This document shows positions 51,616 through 64,000 of a stretch of 64,000 nt of DNA, in pieces. The translations under genes and the position numbers were made by a program. The notes beneath the pieces are model-generated. The model was not told the origin of the DNA. It ran no database searches and saw only the letters and a program-made list of their open reading frames with translations. Numbering within the stretch: position 1 is the first letter of the stretch; each line of letters opens with the position of its first letter. The stretch comes from Chrysomallon squamiferum (Eukaryota; Mollusca; Gastropoda; Neomphalida; Peltospiridae): positions 11,114,675 to 11,178,674 of the forward strand of contig CM022674.1 of NCBI GenBank assembly GCA_012295275.1, in the 5' to 3' direction.

Positions 51616-53033
51616 AGTGTACTTTTCTAACATTTCAAAATACTTGTTAGCTCAAATTCTCAATAAACGGAGTAACTTCAACAAGGAAGAAATCTGCCCA
51701 AAATTTATATTTAATACTAAAGTGGTTTATATGAATAGGTTAGTCAAGTGTGAATTTTGAAAATCTCTGTTTCATTATTAAATTACTTACATGTTTAACT
51801 ATTAAATGGGAGTCTTAAAGTAACTATATATCTTGTATTTATTAAATATGTGAATATAGTATTAGTGTGTTGTAGGTTATATATAGATATAGATCATACA
51901 TTAAGTAAAATTCTGTGAAATGAGATTTTTAAAAATTTGTATAAAGTGTAATTCAAAGTAAATAATACAGTTTTTTTTAAATATTACTCTAATGGTATGT
52001 ACTGTCATGCCAATAGGTAAAAATATTAAACTATTTCATTGCTGTATGTTATATTAAGAAATATAGTTCTTAAAAGGCAACATAATAATAATATAAATAA
52101 TGCATGACAAATATTAAGTATACTGTGTATTACATTATGATAGATCATACAGAAAACAGGTCTACATTAAACTGTATAATCTTAGATAATTGTTAATGTA
52201 AAAATCAAAATCAAAATCAAAATACAAAATACGCTGTTTTTCACACATTAAAGATGTTAAATTGTAGATTTTATAAAAATAGCTTTAGGTCATATATTAA
52301 AATGTGTACTGTTAGACAGTTTATAAATAAATAAAATATCTAATTTACTTACATTTAAAATATATTAAATTCTTGTGGATTGTACAAAAATAAAGACAGC
52401 TTTTAAGTGTTAGATTAAACTTTATAAAGGTTATGTGTTTGTAAATAAGAAATAAAAGCAGTTTTACATTTATTAAAATGTATTAAACCTTTTTACGTTG
52501 TACAGAAATAGCTGTAGGTGATAGGTGTAAGAGACATTGTTATTAGATTCTTGTAGATCATACAGAGAACTTTATTACTTTATTCCACTTTAGGTAGAAG
52601 CCAAAGTTAATTATTCCACTATAAAGATAAAATTTAAACACAGCAATAAACTGAAAATAGATTATAAACAGTTAAATCTGGATGTTTACTTCATTCAGAA
52701 TAGATTCTTAACAGCCAAGTAAATTATATATGTTTATGGATTTGAGTCTGTGTGTCTGAATGTAAGTTTAGGTGAGTGCATATCTTTGTAAATGTATGTA
52801 TATATGTATATATGTGTGTATGTGTGTGTGTGTGTTGTGTGAGTGTGTGTGTGTGTGTGTTTCTCAACATAAACTACATAAAACATACTAAATGAGATTT
52901 TATATTCATCATGTATGAATCAGTGCATCATGACATCTCTGCATATTACAATTGTGTCATGCAGTCACACACATATGTTATATTTATTATAACATCCATC
53001 CACGCAAACATCTGTCTGTCTGTCTGTACTTAC

Positions 53034-53092
53034 CCTCACTGCTCGTCTGTTTGTGGTGCAGTTAGGATTCTGACAAACCATATCATCCTCAT
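53034..53092 (-). CDS. PLEKHG5: PLEKHG5-like RhoGEF, exon 2: first C-x4-C pair of Cys-rich module
   Basis: Seen: a 59-nt exon between the acceptor TTTTTCAG and the donor GG|GTAAGT. It enters in phase 1 and exits in phase 0, encoding residues 49-68 with the core VCQNPNC (Cys55, Cys60) followed by a basic stretch NRRAVR. Known: vertebrate PLEKHG5 has a nearly identical CQNP-x-C near its N-terminus, followed by a CHH-x2-C pair. Here that second pair is on the next exon, at 31271. The spacing (nine residues between Cys60 and Cys70) supports direct splicing across the 21.8 kb intron. The donor is followed at once by an ACAG repeat. Inference: this exon supplies the first pair of metal ligands of the N-terminal zinc-binding-like module, and only isoform A would contain it. 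Confidence 0.8.
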
Positions 53093-53753
53093 CTGAAAAA
53101 TAAACACATACATAAACCCAAAATTAAACATAAACAAAAATATTAACATAAAAATAAACATGTAAAAAGCATCAATACAAAATATAAGCATGGAACTAAA
53201 CACATTACAGAAAGAAGCACACAAAAGTAAACACAAAAACAAATATATAAAGATACAAAATACACAAATACAAAAAAAATGTAAACACTAAAATTAAAAC
53301 GCAAACAACTTGTTTGAAAATACTGGGGAAAGGTTACACTGTGTAGATACATATACATATACACATAAATAAAATAACCACACTAATGTACACTGGTAAC
53401 ACCAACCCAAACACAAATCTACAGTACTGGTGTATTGATGGGTGGTTTATAATCTATATAAAGATAGGAAAAGGATTTCAAGACACGTATACATACATAT
53501 ACATACATACAGAAACATGCACATGAAAAATATACACATACAAATATACACAAATGCCTGCACTTATACACATACAAACACTCATGTACACATAGAAAAC
53601 ACACACACACAAACATACATATATAGAAATCATAAACACACACATATTCATATAAAAACACACAAATACACATATACAAACATACACACATACAAAACAC
53701 TATAAAGGTATGTGTATGTGTATGTATGTATGTATGTGTGATTTCTATGTATG

Positions 53754-53785
<32 letters not shown>

Positions 53786-53850
53786 AAGCTATTTGTATCA
53801 GTAATTTACCAGTTTTGTTTTGTTCTGTTGAAAAGTGACCATAGACTCAC

Positions 53851-53995
53851 CAGACACTGATATTAGTGGAATCACCAATGGATGTAAAACTTGTTGAAAT
53901 GACCCTAAACTGTCCTTGACCTTGAGGTCATCACCATCTTCAGCTTCAGGACTGTCTCGTTTGAACCACAGCATAAGTGGATCGGAGAAAAACAT
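53851..53995 (-). CDS. PLEKHG5: PLEKHG5-like RhoGEF, isoform A coding exon 1
   Basis: Seen: an ATG at 53995 (minus strand, A at -3) opens 48 codons plus one base, and the exon stops at a strong donor (G|GTGAGT, intron from 53850). The peptide starts MFFSDPLMLWFKRD, is mixed acidic and hydrophobic, and resembles no domain I know. It joins in phase 1 to the exon at 53092, giving residues 1-48 of the long form. Codon use is balanced and non-repetitive, unlike the surrounding DNA. A second ATG at codon 8 could also serve as the start. Inference: this is the N-terminal exon of the long isoform. It is assigned mainly because the exon it splices to carries the recognisable C-x4-C motif. N-termini of this family vary, so the lack of similarity here is not a problem. 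One or more non-coding exons may lie further upstream. Confidence 0.65.
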
Positions 53996-56900
53996 TTTTT
54001 CTTTTTTCAGAATACAACAATTTTGTCAATTTTACTAAAACCTTCACAGTATCTTCATAAAGTTATCAATGCTCATGATATAATTAATATATTACAAACC
54101 CATCCATTACCTACATTCAAGATTAATTAACCTGTATCTGTGTTACATGATCATTAAATGTTATTATGTCATTAATTATATATAGATGTACAGAAGCAAT
54201 TAATGTTCTGTTGGTAAAAACTGGTATAAACAGTCATCAAATAAAGAGTATATAGCCAATGATTAAAATACTACATGTGGTATGTACTGCAATGTCTTTT
54301 GATTGAAATATCAGTAAGTTATGATACTTTTTAAAATTAAGACAAATATTAGTATATAGTTTAATCAAAACATTTGATAAATAGAATTCTCAGATTTCTC
54401 CCAGTTTCAAATCATTGTTGATGTATAAATATATTAAAAGCACTTCAGATGGTTTTAAAATTAGATTATACAGTGAAAATATGAGGTAAAATCATAAAAT
54501 ACATATAAGCATATTATTCTGTTTTGAACATTTATATAACAACCCTTGATTTCATTCCAAATTTTCAGTGGAGATGTTTTGAATATTGTATCCAGAGAAT
54601 ATATTTAGTATTTCACAGTTTATAAAATAATATTTTGTTTTGTAATTACAGATGACTTTTCCTCAACTGGCTTAGAACATGCAGCCTAGTTTCAGCTCTG
54701 TGTTGTCAGATCACAAGATCCTGCTGTGATTTTCTGCTTTCTCTTCTTACAGGTACGTTTCACAGTATGTAATACAAGATGCACTTAAAACCAAACAGCA
54801 TAAAATTTTAAAAAGAAAAGAATTTGAAACATTTAGCATGAGGCGTTAAAGTGAACAAGTTGTAAATAAACTGTAGCTACACCTTTCTAAGGTTTCGTGG
54901 AGACAAAGACCATAAACATTTAAAATCCGGTTCATGAACCTTTTGATGCATAGATTATCTCCCTTGAAAGATCACCTTGAATATATAAAATGTTTATAAA
55001 CTCAACATGCATTCATATGCTGTTTAATGCTTGCAGGCATTAAAAAAAAAATCCATGTTTTGTTTTGAAGGTCTTCACTTTAATTTACTCCTTTGAAACA
55101 TCATGTATCAGAAAACAAACAATCTTATTCTTTCCTGGTACAATGTAAAGATCCACAAACATCAATGGTTGAATATATATGAAAAATAGTTCACATCACT
55201 GGTGGATCACATATTTAGGGAATTTAAGCCTTTAATCCAGTTGTAGAAGGAAATTATCTTTATAGATATACTGTCTTTAAAAATACAGAAGGATGAATAC
55301 AAGCAATATGTCACATCAAGAGACTATTTCATTTTCAGTATGAAGATCTGCAATAAAATTATTGTCTATGGAAATGTAGTTCCATGTATAATCATGCAGA
55401 ATAAGAAAAATATAACCTGTCAATGCATGAATATATCAGCATTTGAAATATCAGTTTCTAATGTGTACTATCCTTATAAACACCCTGGTTTATAAAAACA
55501 AAATAAAAACTGCACCGTGTTGCCTACAAGCAATATTTCAGAAGTGAATTACCTTAAAAGTATACAGTTTATAAATATCTGTATTCTGTACATATATACT
55601 TAAAATATATTCTAATATTTCACATAAAGTTTAATCCATTTATTACAGCAATCCTTATAAATATATTGGCTTATGAATATACAGATTTAAAAAAGCACTG
55701 TGCTGCTTATGAATAATATCTGGAGTCCACTCCACTTCTGATATGAATTATCTTTAGAAGTTTACTGGATTATTGAAATCTTGATCCAAAATGCACCATG
55801 TTGTTTACGAGTTATATTTCACTTTGATTTCATCCTTGTACATACACTGATTTTATATATACACACATGTATACACAACCACATCGAAAACAAGAAATAT
55901 CTGCTCTCTTGAATCTAATACACTTCCAGGGTGAACTTGTAACTATTAAACTGTGTTATACTCTGTGTTATCCATAGAAAAACTTGTTGAATAAAAAACC
56001 ATATTTCACATCTTTTGCTGATATATTACATCACACATGATCTATGCTGGCTATGTTTATGACAACACTGTACGAAACAAAGTTTCTCAACACACACACA
56101 CAGTGCAATTAGCACATAAACTGAGAAATTTTGCCCTTTTTTATGTTCTGCGTCATAATTTATATCTGACAAAGTTGCTAAGTGCTTCGACAAAAGAACT
56201 GGCAAATTACCACAGGTATGTAATAAGGCATACATTTAATAAACACATTTACCTTATCCAATCAACAGGTAGAATAAACATACCTGGCATAATTGCAATT
56301 AAAATTAAATAGATATAAAAAAACAGTTTATGGCTTGATTTCATAAAGAAAGCCAAAAGGAAATGAATCAGTTAAAATTAAAATTAAAACTGGACTGGAA
56401 AACAAGGCTTTGAGGAAATGTGTAAATTAACACAATGCTGTATCATTTGTGATTAGTACAAGCTTAGTAAGAACTGAGCTTTAAAAATAACACAAAACCA
56501 ATACTGCTTGTCAACTCTAAGAAATTACACAATTTCAAATTTATTTAAAAATCTGTCTAATGTTTTAAGAAATTTCAAACATATAACAGTAATATATGTT
56601 TAATCTCCTATTTAATAAAATCCTTGCAATCCTGTTTTAATAAAACCATGACAATCCTTTTGGTATTAGAATCCTTGTAATTCTATTTAATAAAAATCCT
56701 TTCAATTTGTAATCCTGATTTGAAAAGAATCACCATTAAATCTCCAGAACAGAATTTTCAAACTTTACTGAATAAAATTTTCCTTTTTTAACTTTTAACC
56801 CAATTTTTTCTGGTTTTGCTCGTTTATCTCTCTGGAAACATGAAAACTGTGTCATGCATGCAAGCGTTCATCATATGCAATGAAGAAAGAAAGAAAGAAA

Positions 56901-57240
56901 AAAACACGCAGGTAAGTTGATATTAATTGCAAATGACAGGTAACCACTTTGTTCTCATTTCACCACAACTCAAAGTATGTCAGTAGATTGTAATTTTTTT
57001 TTTTTTTTAATATAAAAAGGTAAACTTCTTCCTCAAAACTCAAATTACTCTGCTATTGAAATTTAAACAGGCAGATGGCTGATGTTTGGAAAACTAGATC
57101 TGTATAGGTGTTTTTTCAAAGTGCTAACTGAAGTGAAAATAATAGTGACATTGTACCAATGTGTACTACTCTGTGAAAATATAATACATCTCTAAACAGG
57201 TTTGCAATACAATATAGTCTTCAAACTGGTTTTAATACAT

Positions 57241-57242
<2 letters not shown>

Positions 57243-57279
<37 letters not shown>
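57243..57279 (+). repeat. (GT)n tract
   Basis: 18 perfect GT units. Confidence 0.96.
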
Positions 57280-57282
<3 letters not shown>

Positions 57283-57822
57283 CCTTAAACCTTTGTATGT
57301 GTATATATATATATATATATTGTAACATCAATATCTGGATGCTGAGTAAAATGTGTTTTTATGAGTGTGTGCATGTGTGTGCATGCGTGTTTATATATTT
57401 AATTTTATGTATGTATATATATGTAGTGTATGTATCACTGTATATAAATAAGTATATATCTATTAGTATGTGTGGTTATATACTTTTTTTATGTGTTATC
57501 AGTAACACTGACTTTGTTAATAGTTTATATACAAATATATTTACACAGACATTTACCTCACAGGTATGCAAAACCACCCATCCAAGCAGAAGTAATTTAA
57601 GATTCAAATTTTTAAAAGGTTGTTTATCCAATCAAAAAAACATTATTTTACACTTCGTGGTTTTTCACAGAAGACATCCACTGTAGGAGTGGTGTGCTCA
57701 GGCATGGAACACACTGGTTACAGTTTATTGATTTGAATTAATTATAGATAGAAATAAAATATGAAATAACAGAATTATTCTTTCTGTTTCCCATTACAAA
57801 CATAACTAGAGTTATTTTATAT

Positions 57823-57940
<118 letters not shown>

Positions 57941-58910
57941 ACATTCATATTAGATATACGACTTGAAAGAGGAAATCAAGTTAGCAATTTTTCCTAGTAA
58001 TCTGTTTTTTTTTCTTTTCTCGTTTTTTCTCTCTGTGTGTTTGTGTGTGTGTGTGTGTGTTTAGATGTTGCTGGATATGCCTGTGTCTTCTAAATCATAT
58101 TAACTGCACACATATTTTTTAATTATTATTTTATTTTAATGATGTACCTGTAATCTTCATAAACACCTTTACTTCTGCTATAAGATTACCTTCCTTTGAA
58201 ATAATCATCCAGGTGCAAAACAGCTATAAATCAGGAGAACAAAGCCGAACCTGTCAGACTTTCACTGGAAACCTGTTAAGATGAGCCTGTGTTTAAATAC
58301 TTGTACTTACATAATCAGCAAGTGTTACCTTTAATTACAGGTAAATACCCTTTGATCCCAGTTTATGGCTTGATTATTTTTAATGACCAGAGATGAAAAA
58401 GTTTAATTTAGCAAAGTAAAAATGAAAGGACAAATAAAAATGAAAACAAGAATCAAAGAAAAACTGAGACAGGAAAAAGGAAGAATGAAAGAATGAAAGA
58501 AGAAAGATATGAATGAAAACAATGAAAAAGAAAAAATAATTAAACAAAAAAAGAAAGATTAATTAAAAGGAAATAAAAAATTAAATACAGAATATATGAA
58601 TGAATGAAGAAAGAAGGAATAAAAAAACAAATGAATAAAAGGAATACAGAATGAATGATAAATACTAACTGTATCAATAAGAAAAAGAAAAAAATTAATT
58701 AAAATCACTAACTCAGTGTTTGTAAAAATAAAATCATTTTTACGTTTATAATAATACATGTATCAACCTGTATGTAATTCTGTTCAATATGACACATTTT
58801 AACATTTCGTTTGATGACTCATTCTTTATATTCAATTTGTTTCTGCCATAAACTGATTTAAAAATAAATTTTCCTATATGTCTAACCTCTTCTCTTTCCC
58901 CTTCCCACCC

Positions 58911-58913
<3 letters not shown>

Positions 58914-58993
<80 letters not shown>
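58914..58993 (+). repeat. (CT)n tract
   Basis: About 38 CT units after a short CCCTCTCTCC lead-in. Confidence 0.98.
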
Positions 58994-59720
58994 ATATGTT
59001 AAAATCACAAAATGTCTTGCTTCAGTGCTAATAGAATTACTCAGTTTTATCATCTGGATCTAAATAAGTCGAATCAAAGGCTTACTGTAATATTATTACT
59101 ATAATCATTATTATACATCACTATTAATAATATCATGATGATTATTAACTATAATTCATTATTATTATCATTATTATACATCACTAATAATAATATCATT
59201 ATTATTATTAATTATCATTCATTATTATCATCATCATCATCATCATCATCGTCATTATTTACTCACTCTCTCTCTCACATACTCACTGACTCACCAGTCA
59301 TATATATGCCACATAAGATCATCTGACATATTAACAACCCACATCTCACCTGTACAACCCTGATACACCTGTATTTAACCAACAGGTATTTTCATACCTT
59401 AAATTAATAGCTTCACACACCTGTGAGCAATTATAGCTGCACTGATTGTATTTCTTTTAAATACCTGTACAGGTGACATTAAAACACCTTTATTTTGTAC
59501 CTTGACATATAATGAGACAGCCTTGAACCCTGTCATGTAGTTAATTAAAGATGGTTCTTGTTAACAGGTATAAATGTGTCAGTGGAATTTAACCTACCTC
59601 GGAGTAAATCTTGTAATTAGAAATTATTTGGCTCAGCACCAAGTTAAAATCCTCTTAGTTCTGTATTACATGCAGACTGTTACTTGCACTGAATGTGCTG
59701 TGTTTTTATATTTGGATGTG

Positions 59721-59722
<2 letters not shown>

Positions 59723-59773
<51 letters not shown>

Positions 59774-59970
59774 CACACACATACACATGCACATACATAT
59801 ACATACATATATATATACACACACACATACATACAGACAGACAGACATACAGACAGACAGACTGACAGACAGACATATATATATAGACACACACACACAC
59901 ACATATATATATACACACACACACAATATATACATACATATATATATACACACTGGGGATTTGCACATAC
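59723..59970 (+). repeat. Compound CA/TA/CAGA microsatellite cluster
   Basis: Repeated alternation of (CA)n, (TA)n and CAGA blocks. Confidence 0.93.
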
Positions 59971-60264
59971 ATATACATACATCATCTCTACACATGGATT
60001 ACATATACAAAATATAAAACACAAAATACATACAGACAGACATACAGACAGACTGACGACAGACAGACACACAGACACACAAATATATGCATCATCAACC
60101 TGGGGAGATTTGCGTAACTCATCTCTATGGATTACAAAACAAAAGAAAAATTCCATATACATACATCTCCATATACATACATCTCCATATACATACATCT
60201 CCATATACATACATATACATACATCTTCGTATACATACAAACAGGAACTCACACACACACACAC

Positions 60265-60429
60265 ACACATTCAGTACATAACTAATGATTATACATATAC
60301 TTACTACAAATGTCTATTAATAAAATTGGTAACCTTAGAATATATGTATTAAAATAATTTTTATCACCACATTAAGTTGTATTTATCTGTTACATACTCT
60401 TTTATATTCATATCATGAGGATATATTAC

Positions 60430-60466
<37 letters not shown>

Positions 60467-60631
60467 TCAGTACATAACTAATGATTATTCATATACTTAC
60501 AACAAATGTCTCTTAATAAAATTGGTAACCTTAGAATATATGTATTAAAATAATTTTTATTATCACATTAAGTTGTATTGATTTGTTACTTACTCTTTTA
60601 TATTCATATCATGAGCATATATTACATATAA

Positions 60632-60660
<29 letters not shown>
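60265..60660 (+). repeat. 196-bp tandem duplication bounded by (CA)n
   Basis: TCAGTACATAACTAATGATT begins at 60271 and again at 60467. The two copies are about 95% alike, and each is preceded by a (CA)n tract, with a third (CA)n at 60633-60665. Confidence 0.93.
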
Positions 60661-60670
<10 letters not shown>

Positions 60671-61082
60671 CAAACAATATAATTAAATTTTTTGTACATA
60701 ATTTGAAAAAGATCAATATTTACCTGAAATCATCCTAGTGCAGCAGTAAGATATCAATTGATAATCAATACAGGTGTAAAATCAAATCGTTACAGGTGAA
60801 AAGTCGACATGTAGGTTATTTGCACTTGTCCCAATAATAAAATATCTCAGAAATGTCATTTAGCCCATCAAAATGGGGCCCGTCCCAAAAATCTTTCTTT
60901 CTGTTCTTTTTCTTTCTTTCTTTTTTCAATACAAGAATGAAGTCATGTTGAAAAATCCAGATGTACAGTTAATGTAATGCTGTTGATACTGCTGCTGCTG
61001 ATGATGATAGTAATAATGATGATATGATGATATTAATTGATTTACCATTGTTATTTGTATTCATGCACTGTGTTTGGGACAG

Positions 61083-61221
<139 letters not shown>

Positions 61222-61394
61222 ACATATGAAATGTATTGAGGATGTGTAACCCTTTCCTATGTTCTGTAATTATAGTAAATTTATAAAACTGTCAAAGACA
61301 AAACTATACACTCTATGATTACATAACCAAAGTAATAATAAAAATAATAGTGGTGGTTTTAACAGCATTTGTACTAGAAGTAGCAGAAACAGTA

Positions 61395-61402
61395 GTAGCA
61401 GA

Positions 61403-61433
<31 letters not shown>

Positions 61434-61645
61434 AAGTATTAGTAGTAGTGGTGATAGTAGTGGTAGTAGTATTATTAGATCAGCAATAGTAGCAGTAGTA
61501 ATAGTAGTTGTAGTAGTTGTAGTGATGATGATAATGATGAAGAAAATGATGATGAAGATAATAATAGTAAGGATTAATAATAATAAGAAGAAGAAAAAGA
61601 AGAACAATAATAATAATAATAATAATAAGAAAGAAGAAGAAGAAG

Positions 61646-61675
<30 letters not shown>
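61395..61675 (+). repeat. Mixed trinucleotide tract (TAA, TAG, GAT, GAA)
   Basis: Triplet-periodic sequence ending in about 15 GAA units (near 61630-61675). Confidence 0.95.
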
Positions 61676-61676
<1 letters not shown>

Positions 61677-61767
61677 GATTAAATGATTATGTTTTAAAAA
61701 AGAAGATTTGACCCACAGGATAAGTAATGAGTGAATGTAGGTGTGTGTTATCTGATGACACACTTAC

Positions 61768-61860
61768 CAGTCACAGTGATAGTTATCTATGTGTAATTAT
61801 AGCTGACTTGACACTGAATACATCAAACTGTGACATCTACAGTGTCCCTGAACGTCAGGT
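61768..61860 (-). other. Possible non-coding 5' exon (donor CTG|GTAAGT)
   Basis: On the minus strand a higher-complexity stretch ends at 61768 in a strong donor, and a TTCAG acceptor-like site lies near 61855. All three frames contain stops, so it would be untranslated. It lies 7.8 kb upstream of the isoform A ATG in the right orientation. Splice-site strength is the only evidence. Confidence 0.2.
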
Positions 61861-62204
61861 ATTAGTCTGTATTAACCTACTTACTCTTACATATATGTAA
61901 TTATATCTATCCAGTCTGTCAGTGTATGTGAGTGTTTATGTATGTATGTATGTGTTTATGTATGTATGTATGTATGTACATGTTTATGTATATGTGTATA
62001 GTTGTGTGTGTATATATTTAGGGCATGTGCGTGTGTGTGTGTGTGTACATAACTACACACATAAATAATGAAAATGATAATCAGCAGTGATTAAATTTTT
62101 TATTTTTTATTTAAGAGCCTTTCCCAGGAATAATCCTTCCTGATTGCAGTGTATTACCTTCCACATCAATATATTGATATATCTATATCTATCTATCTAG
62201 ATAT

Positions 62205-62236
62205 ACAGATATATATATATACACACACATACAGAA

Positions 62237-62314
<78 letters not shown>

Positions 62315-62333
62315 ACACACACACACACACACA
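62205..62333 (+). repeat. Compound (TA)n(GA)n(CA)n microsatellite
   Basis: A TA block, then about 25 GA units, then CA units, with abrupt switches. Confidence 0.97.
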
Positions 62334-62654
62334 CTTTTTTCTTCTCAAAGAAAAACACAGAAAAATCTTTAATTCAAAAAAAAATAAAATCTTTAATTAA
62401 ATTAATAAGATCTTACATGGAGTGAATGTTATTAAGCAGCCTTTGATACCCCAGTCTGCCCCATGAATGCTGCTATGAATGTAACATTTATTTGGATTTC
62501 ACTACCATAACCTGTTCAAGACAGAGAGATAATAGCACAACAGGATTCCCTCCCTTAACAGGGGAAGTTTCTCTTCAATAGACTGTTTTTATTTGTATCA
62601 GATAATAGCACAACAGGATCAGTAGGGAAATCTAGGCCAGAAATCTTACTTTGT

Positions 62655-62945
62655 AATAGTTAAATACTAAACTTAACTTTAAAGAAACAGTTGCAACATT
62701 CAGAATAGTTATTTATCTCCAAAGTTAATACTTTTAATAGTTAAATACTAAAGTTTAAAGTTATTACTTTGTAATAGTTAAATACTAAAGTTTAAAGTAT
62801 TACTTTGTAATAGTTAAATACTAAAGTTTAAAGTATTACTTTGTAATAGTTAAATACTAAAGTTTAAAGTTATTACTTTGTAATAGTTAAAATACTAAAG
62901 TTCAAAGTTATTACTTTGTAATAGTAAAGTATTACTTTTATTCAA
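62655..62945 (+). repeat. 37/38-bp tandem repeat, about six copies
   Basis: Unit TTACTTTGTAATAGTTAAAT followed by ACTAAAGTTTAAAGT(TA), with one-base length variants. Confidence 0.93.
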
Positions 62946-63714
62946 GCTTCAAAGTTTAAATAACTTTTTGTTGTTAAATTAAGTTTAGATTCTCTGTGGT
63001 TATTTTGTAATATTTAAAAACTAAATGTATGACTAGTGAAATTATTCAGCTTCAAATTGCATATTAATAAATAACAAAAAATGTATTTAGGAATGATGTA
63101 ATAGTAGGAGGTATTCATATTAGTAAATAACAAAATGTCTTAGGAATGAGTAATCCTTTCAAGTCTTTTCCAAGCTTTTTATTTGTGTCTTGGTATATTA
63201 ATGTTTTCTTTTTTTTAAAGTGTCTGTTTGTGTATGTATGTATATTGGAGGGGTTATATGAGAAACACATTTAAACATTTTAAAGTTGTAAAGTATATAA
63301 AATATGTATTCTGGTAACATCCTTTTTCACAGGTGACATTCCATGCACACTTACACATACCCAATGTTTGAATATCATTTATTTCAAACATTTTACATTG
63401 CAAGTTTTATGTCATATAATATACACATTATTTAGATACATTTTTAAATGAATTTCAAACATAAAAAAATATTTTTATTAATACATTTATTAATACATTT
63501 ACTAATCTCTTTGTTAATCCATCTATATATATTAATCACATAAACACAAAGATATCAGTAGAAAATCATTCATGTGTGACTAAAACACTCCTGTATGCAT
63601 TAGACACAATTGCAGTTATATATCATTATATACACATTTATAATGTTTACCTGTTTGAGAATTCAAGTTAGTGATAGCCATTATGAAATCAGTCATTCAA
63701 TAATGCATAATGTG

Positions 63715-63950
63715 TTTGTGGATGTATATGTGTGTGTGTATGTGTGTATGTATGTATGCATGTGCGTATGTGTGTGTATGTGTGTATGTGTGTGTATGTA
63801 TTTGTTTGTGTCTGTATCTATATATGTGTGTATACATGTTTCTATGTATGTGTGTAAGTATGTATTTGTATACGAGTGTATGTATGTGTGTCTATATACA
63901 TGTATTTGTGTGAGTGTGTATATGTGTTGTAAGTTTTGTGTGTTTGTATG
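63715..63950 (+). repeat. GT/ATGT-rich tract
   Basis: Imperfect TGTG and TATG units for over 200 bp near the right edge. Confidence 0.9.
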
Positions 63951-64000
63951 AGTTATAATTAGGGAATGAGTCATTAATCAGTCTTATGTAAGTATTTGTA

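Overview
This window is eukaryotic (metazoan) genomic DNA. It is very AT-rich, crowded with microsatellites and minisatellites, and carries a few short protein-coding exons separated by introns of 0.6 to 22 kb with canonical GT/AG boundaries. The repeat style, with long (CA)n, (GA)n and (TAA)n tracts, exon-poor introns and tRNA-like SINE fragments, suggests a mollusc or other lophotrochozoan, possibly a cephalopod. That placement is inference only.

The one gene I can identify is on the minus strand and is the 5' (N-terminal) part of a PLEKHG5-like Rho guanine-nucleotide exchange factor (PLEKHG5 is also called Syx, Tech or GEF720). Nine exons from 53995 down to 1308 chain together with matching splice phases (1,0,1,2,0,0,2,1,0) into 1014 nt, or 338 codons, with no stop. 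The predicted protein has the expected order for this family: a Cys/His-rich zinc-binding-like module (two C-x4-C pairs, then C-x2-C-x4-H-x7-H), a basic linker, and a Raf-like Ras-binding domain (ubiquitin fold). The DH and PH domains would lie beyond position 1, outside the window.

The same locus appears to have three alternative starts. Isoform A starts at 53995 and has the complete Cys-rich module. Isoform B starts at 39454 in a 219-codon serine- and acid-rich exon that splices in phase into the second half of the Cys-rich module. Isoform C starts at 12035, has an excellent start context and an in-frame upstream stop, and splices in phase to the exon at 1405. Isoform C would therefore lack both the Cys-rich module and the Ras-binding domain.

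Region by region: 1-23.5 kb is the last exon in the window plus a 22 kb intron holding the isoform C start, a 1.5 kb satellite (15.5-17.1 kb), a 30-bp minisatellite (19.8-20.2 kb) and several smaller tandem arrays. From 23.5 to 31.3 kb is the main exon cluster, with trinucleotide and CA/TTTG arrays touching the splice sites. From 31.3 to 54 kb are long repeat-filled introns with the isoform B and isoform A first exons. From 54 to 64 kb is upstream sequence without a recognised coding gene. I found no rRNA gene, intact tRNA gene, CRISPR array, prokaryotic operon or intact transposon. Most long open frames here are low-complexity translations of CA, GA, TAA or ATAC repeats and are not genes.
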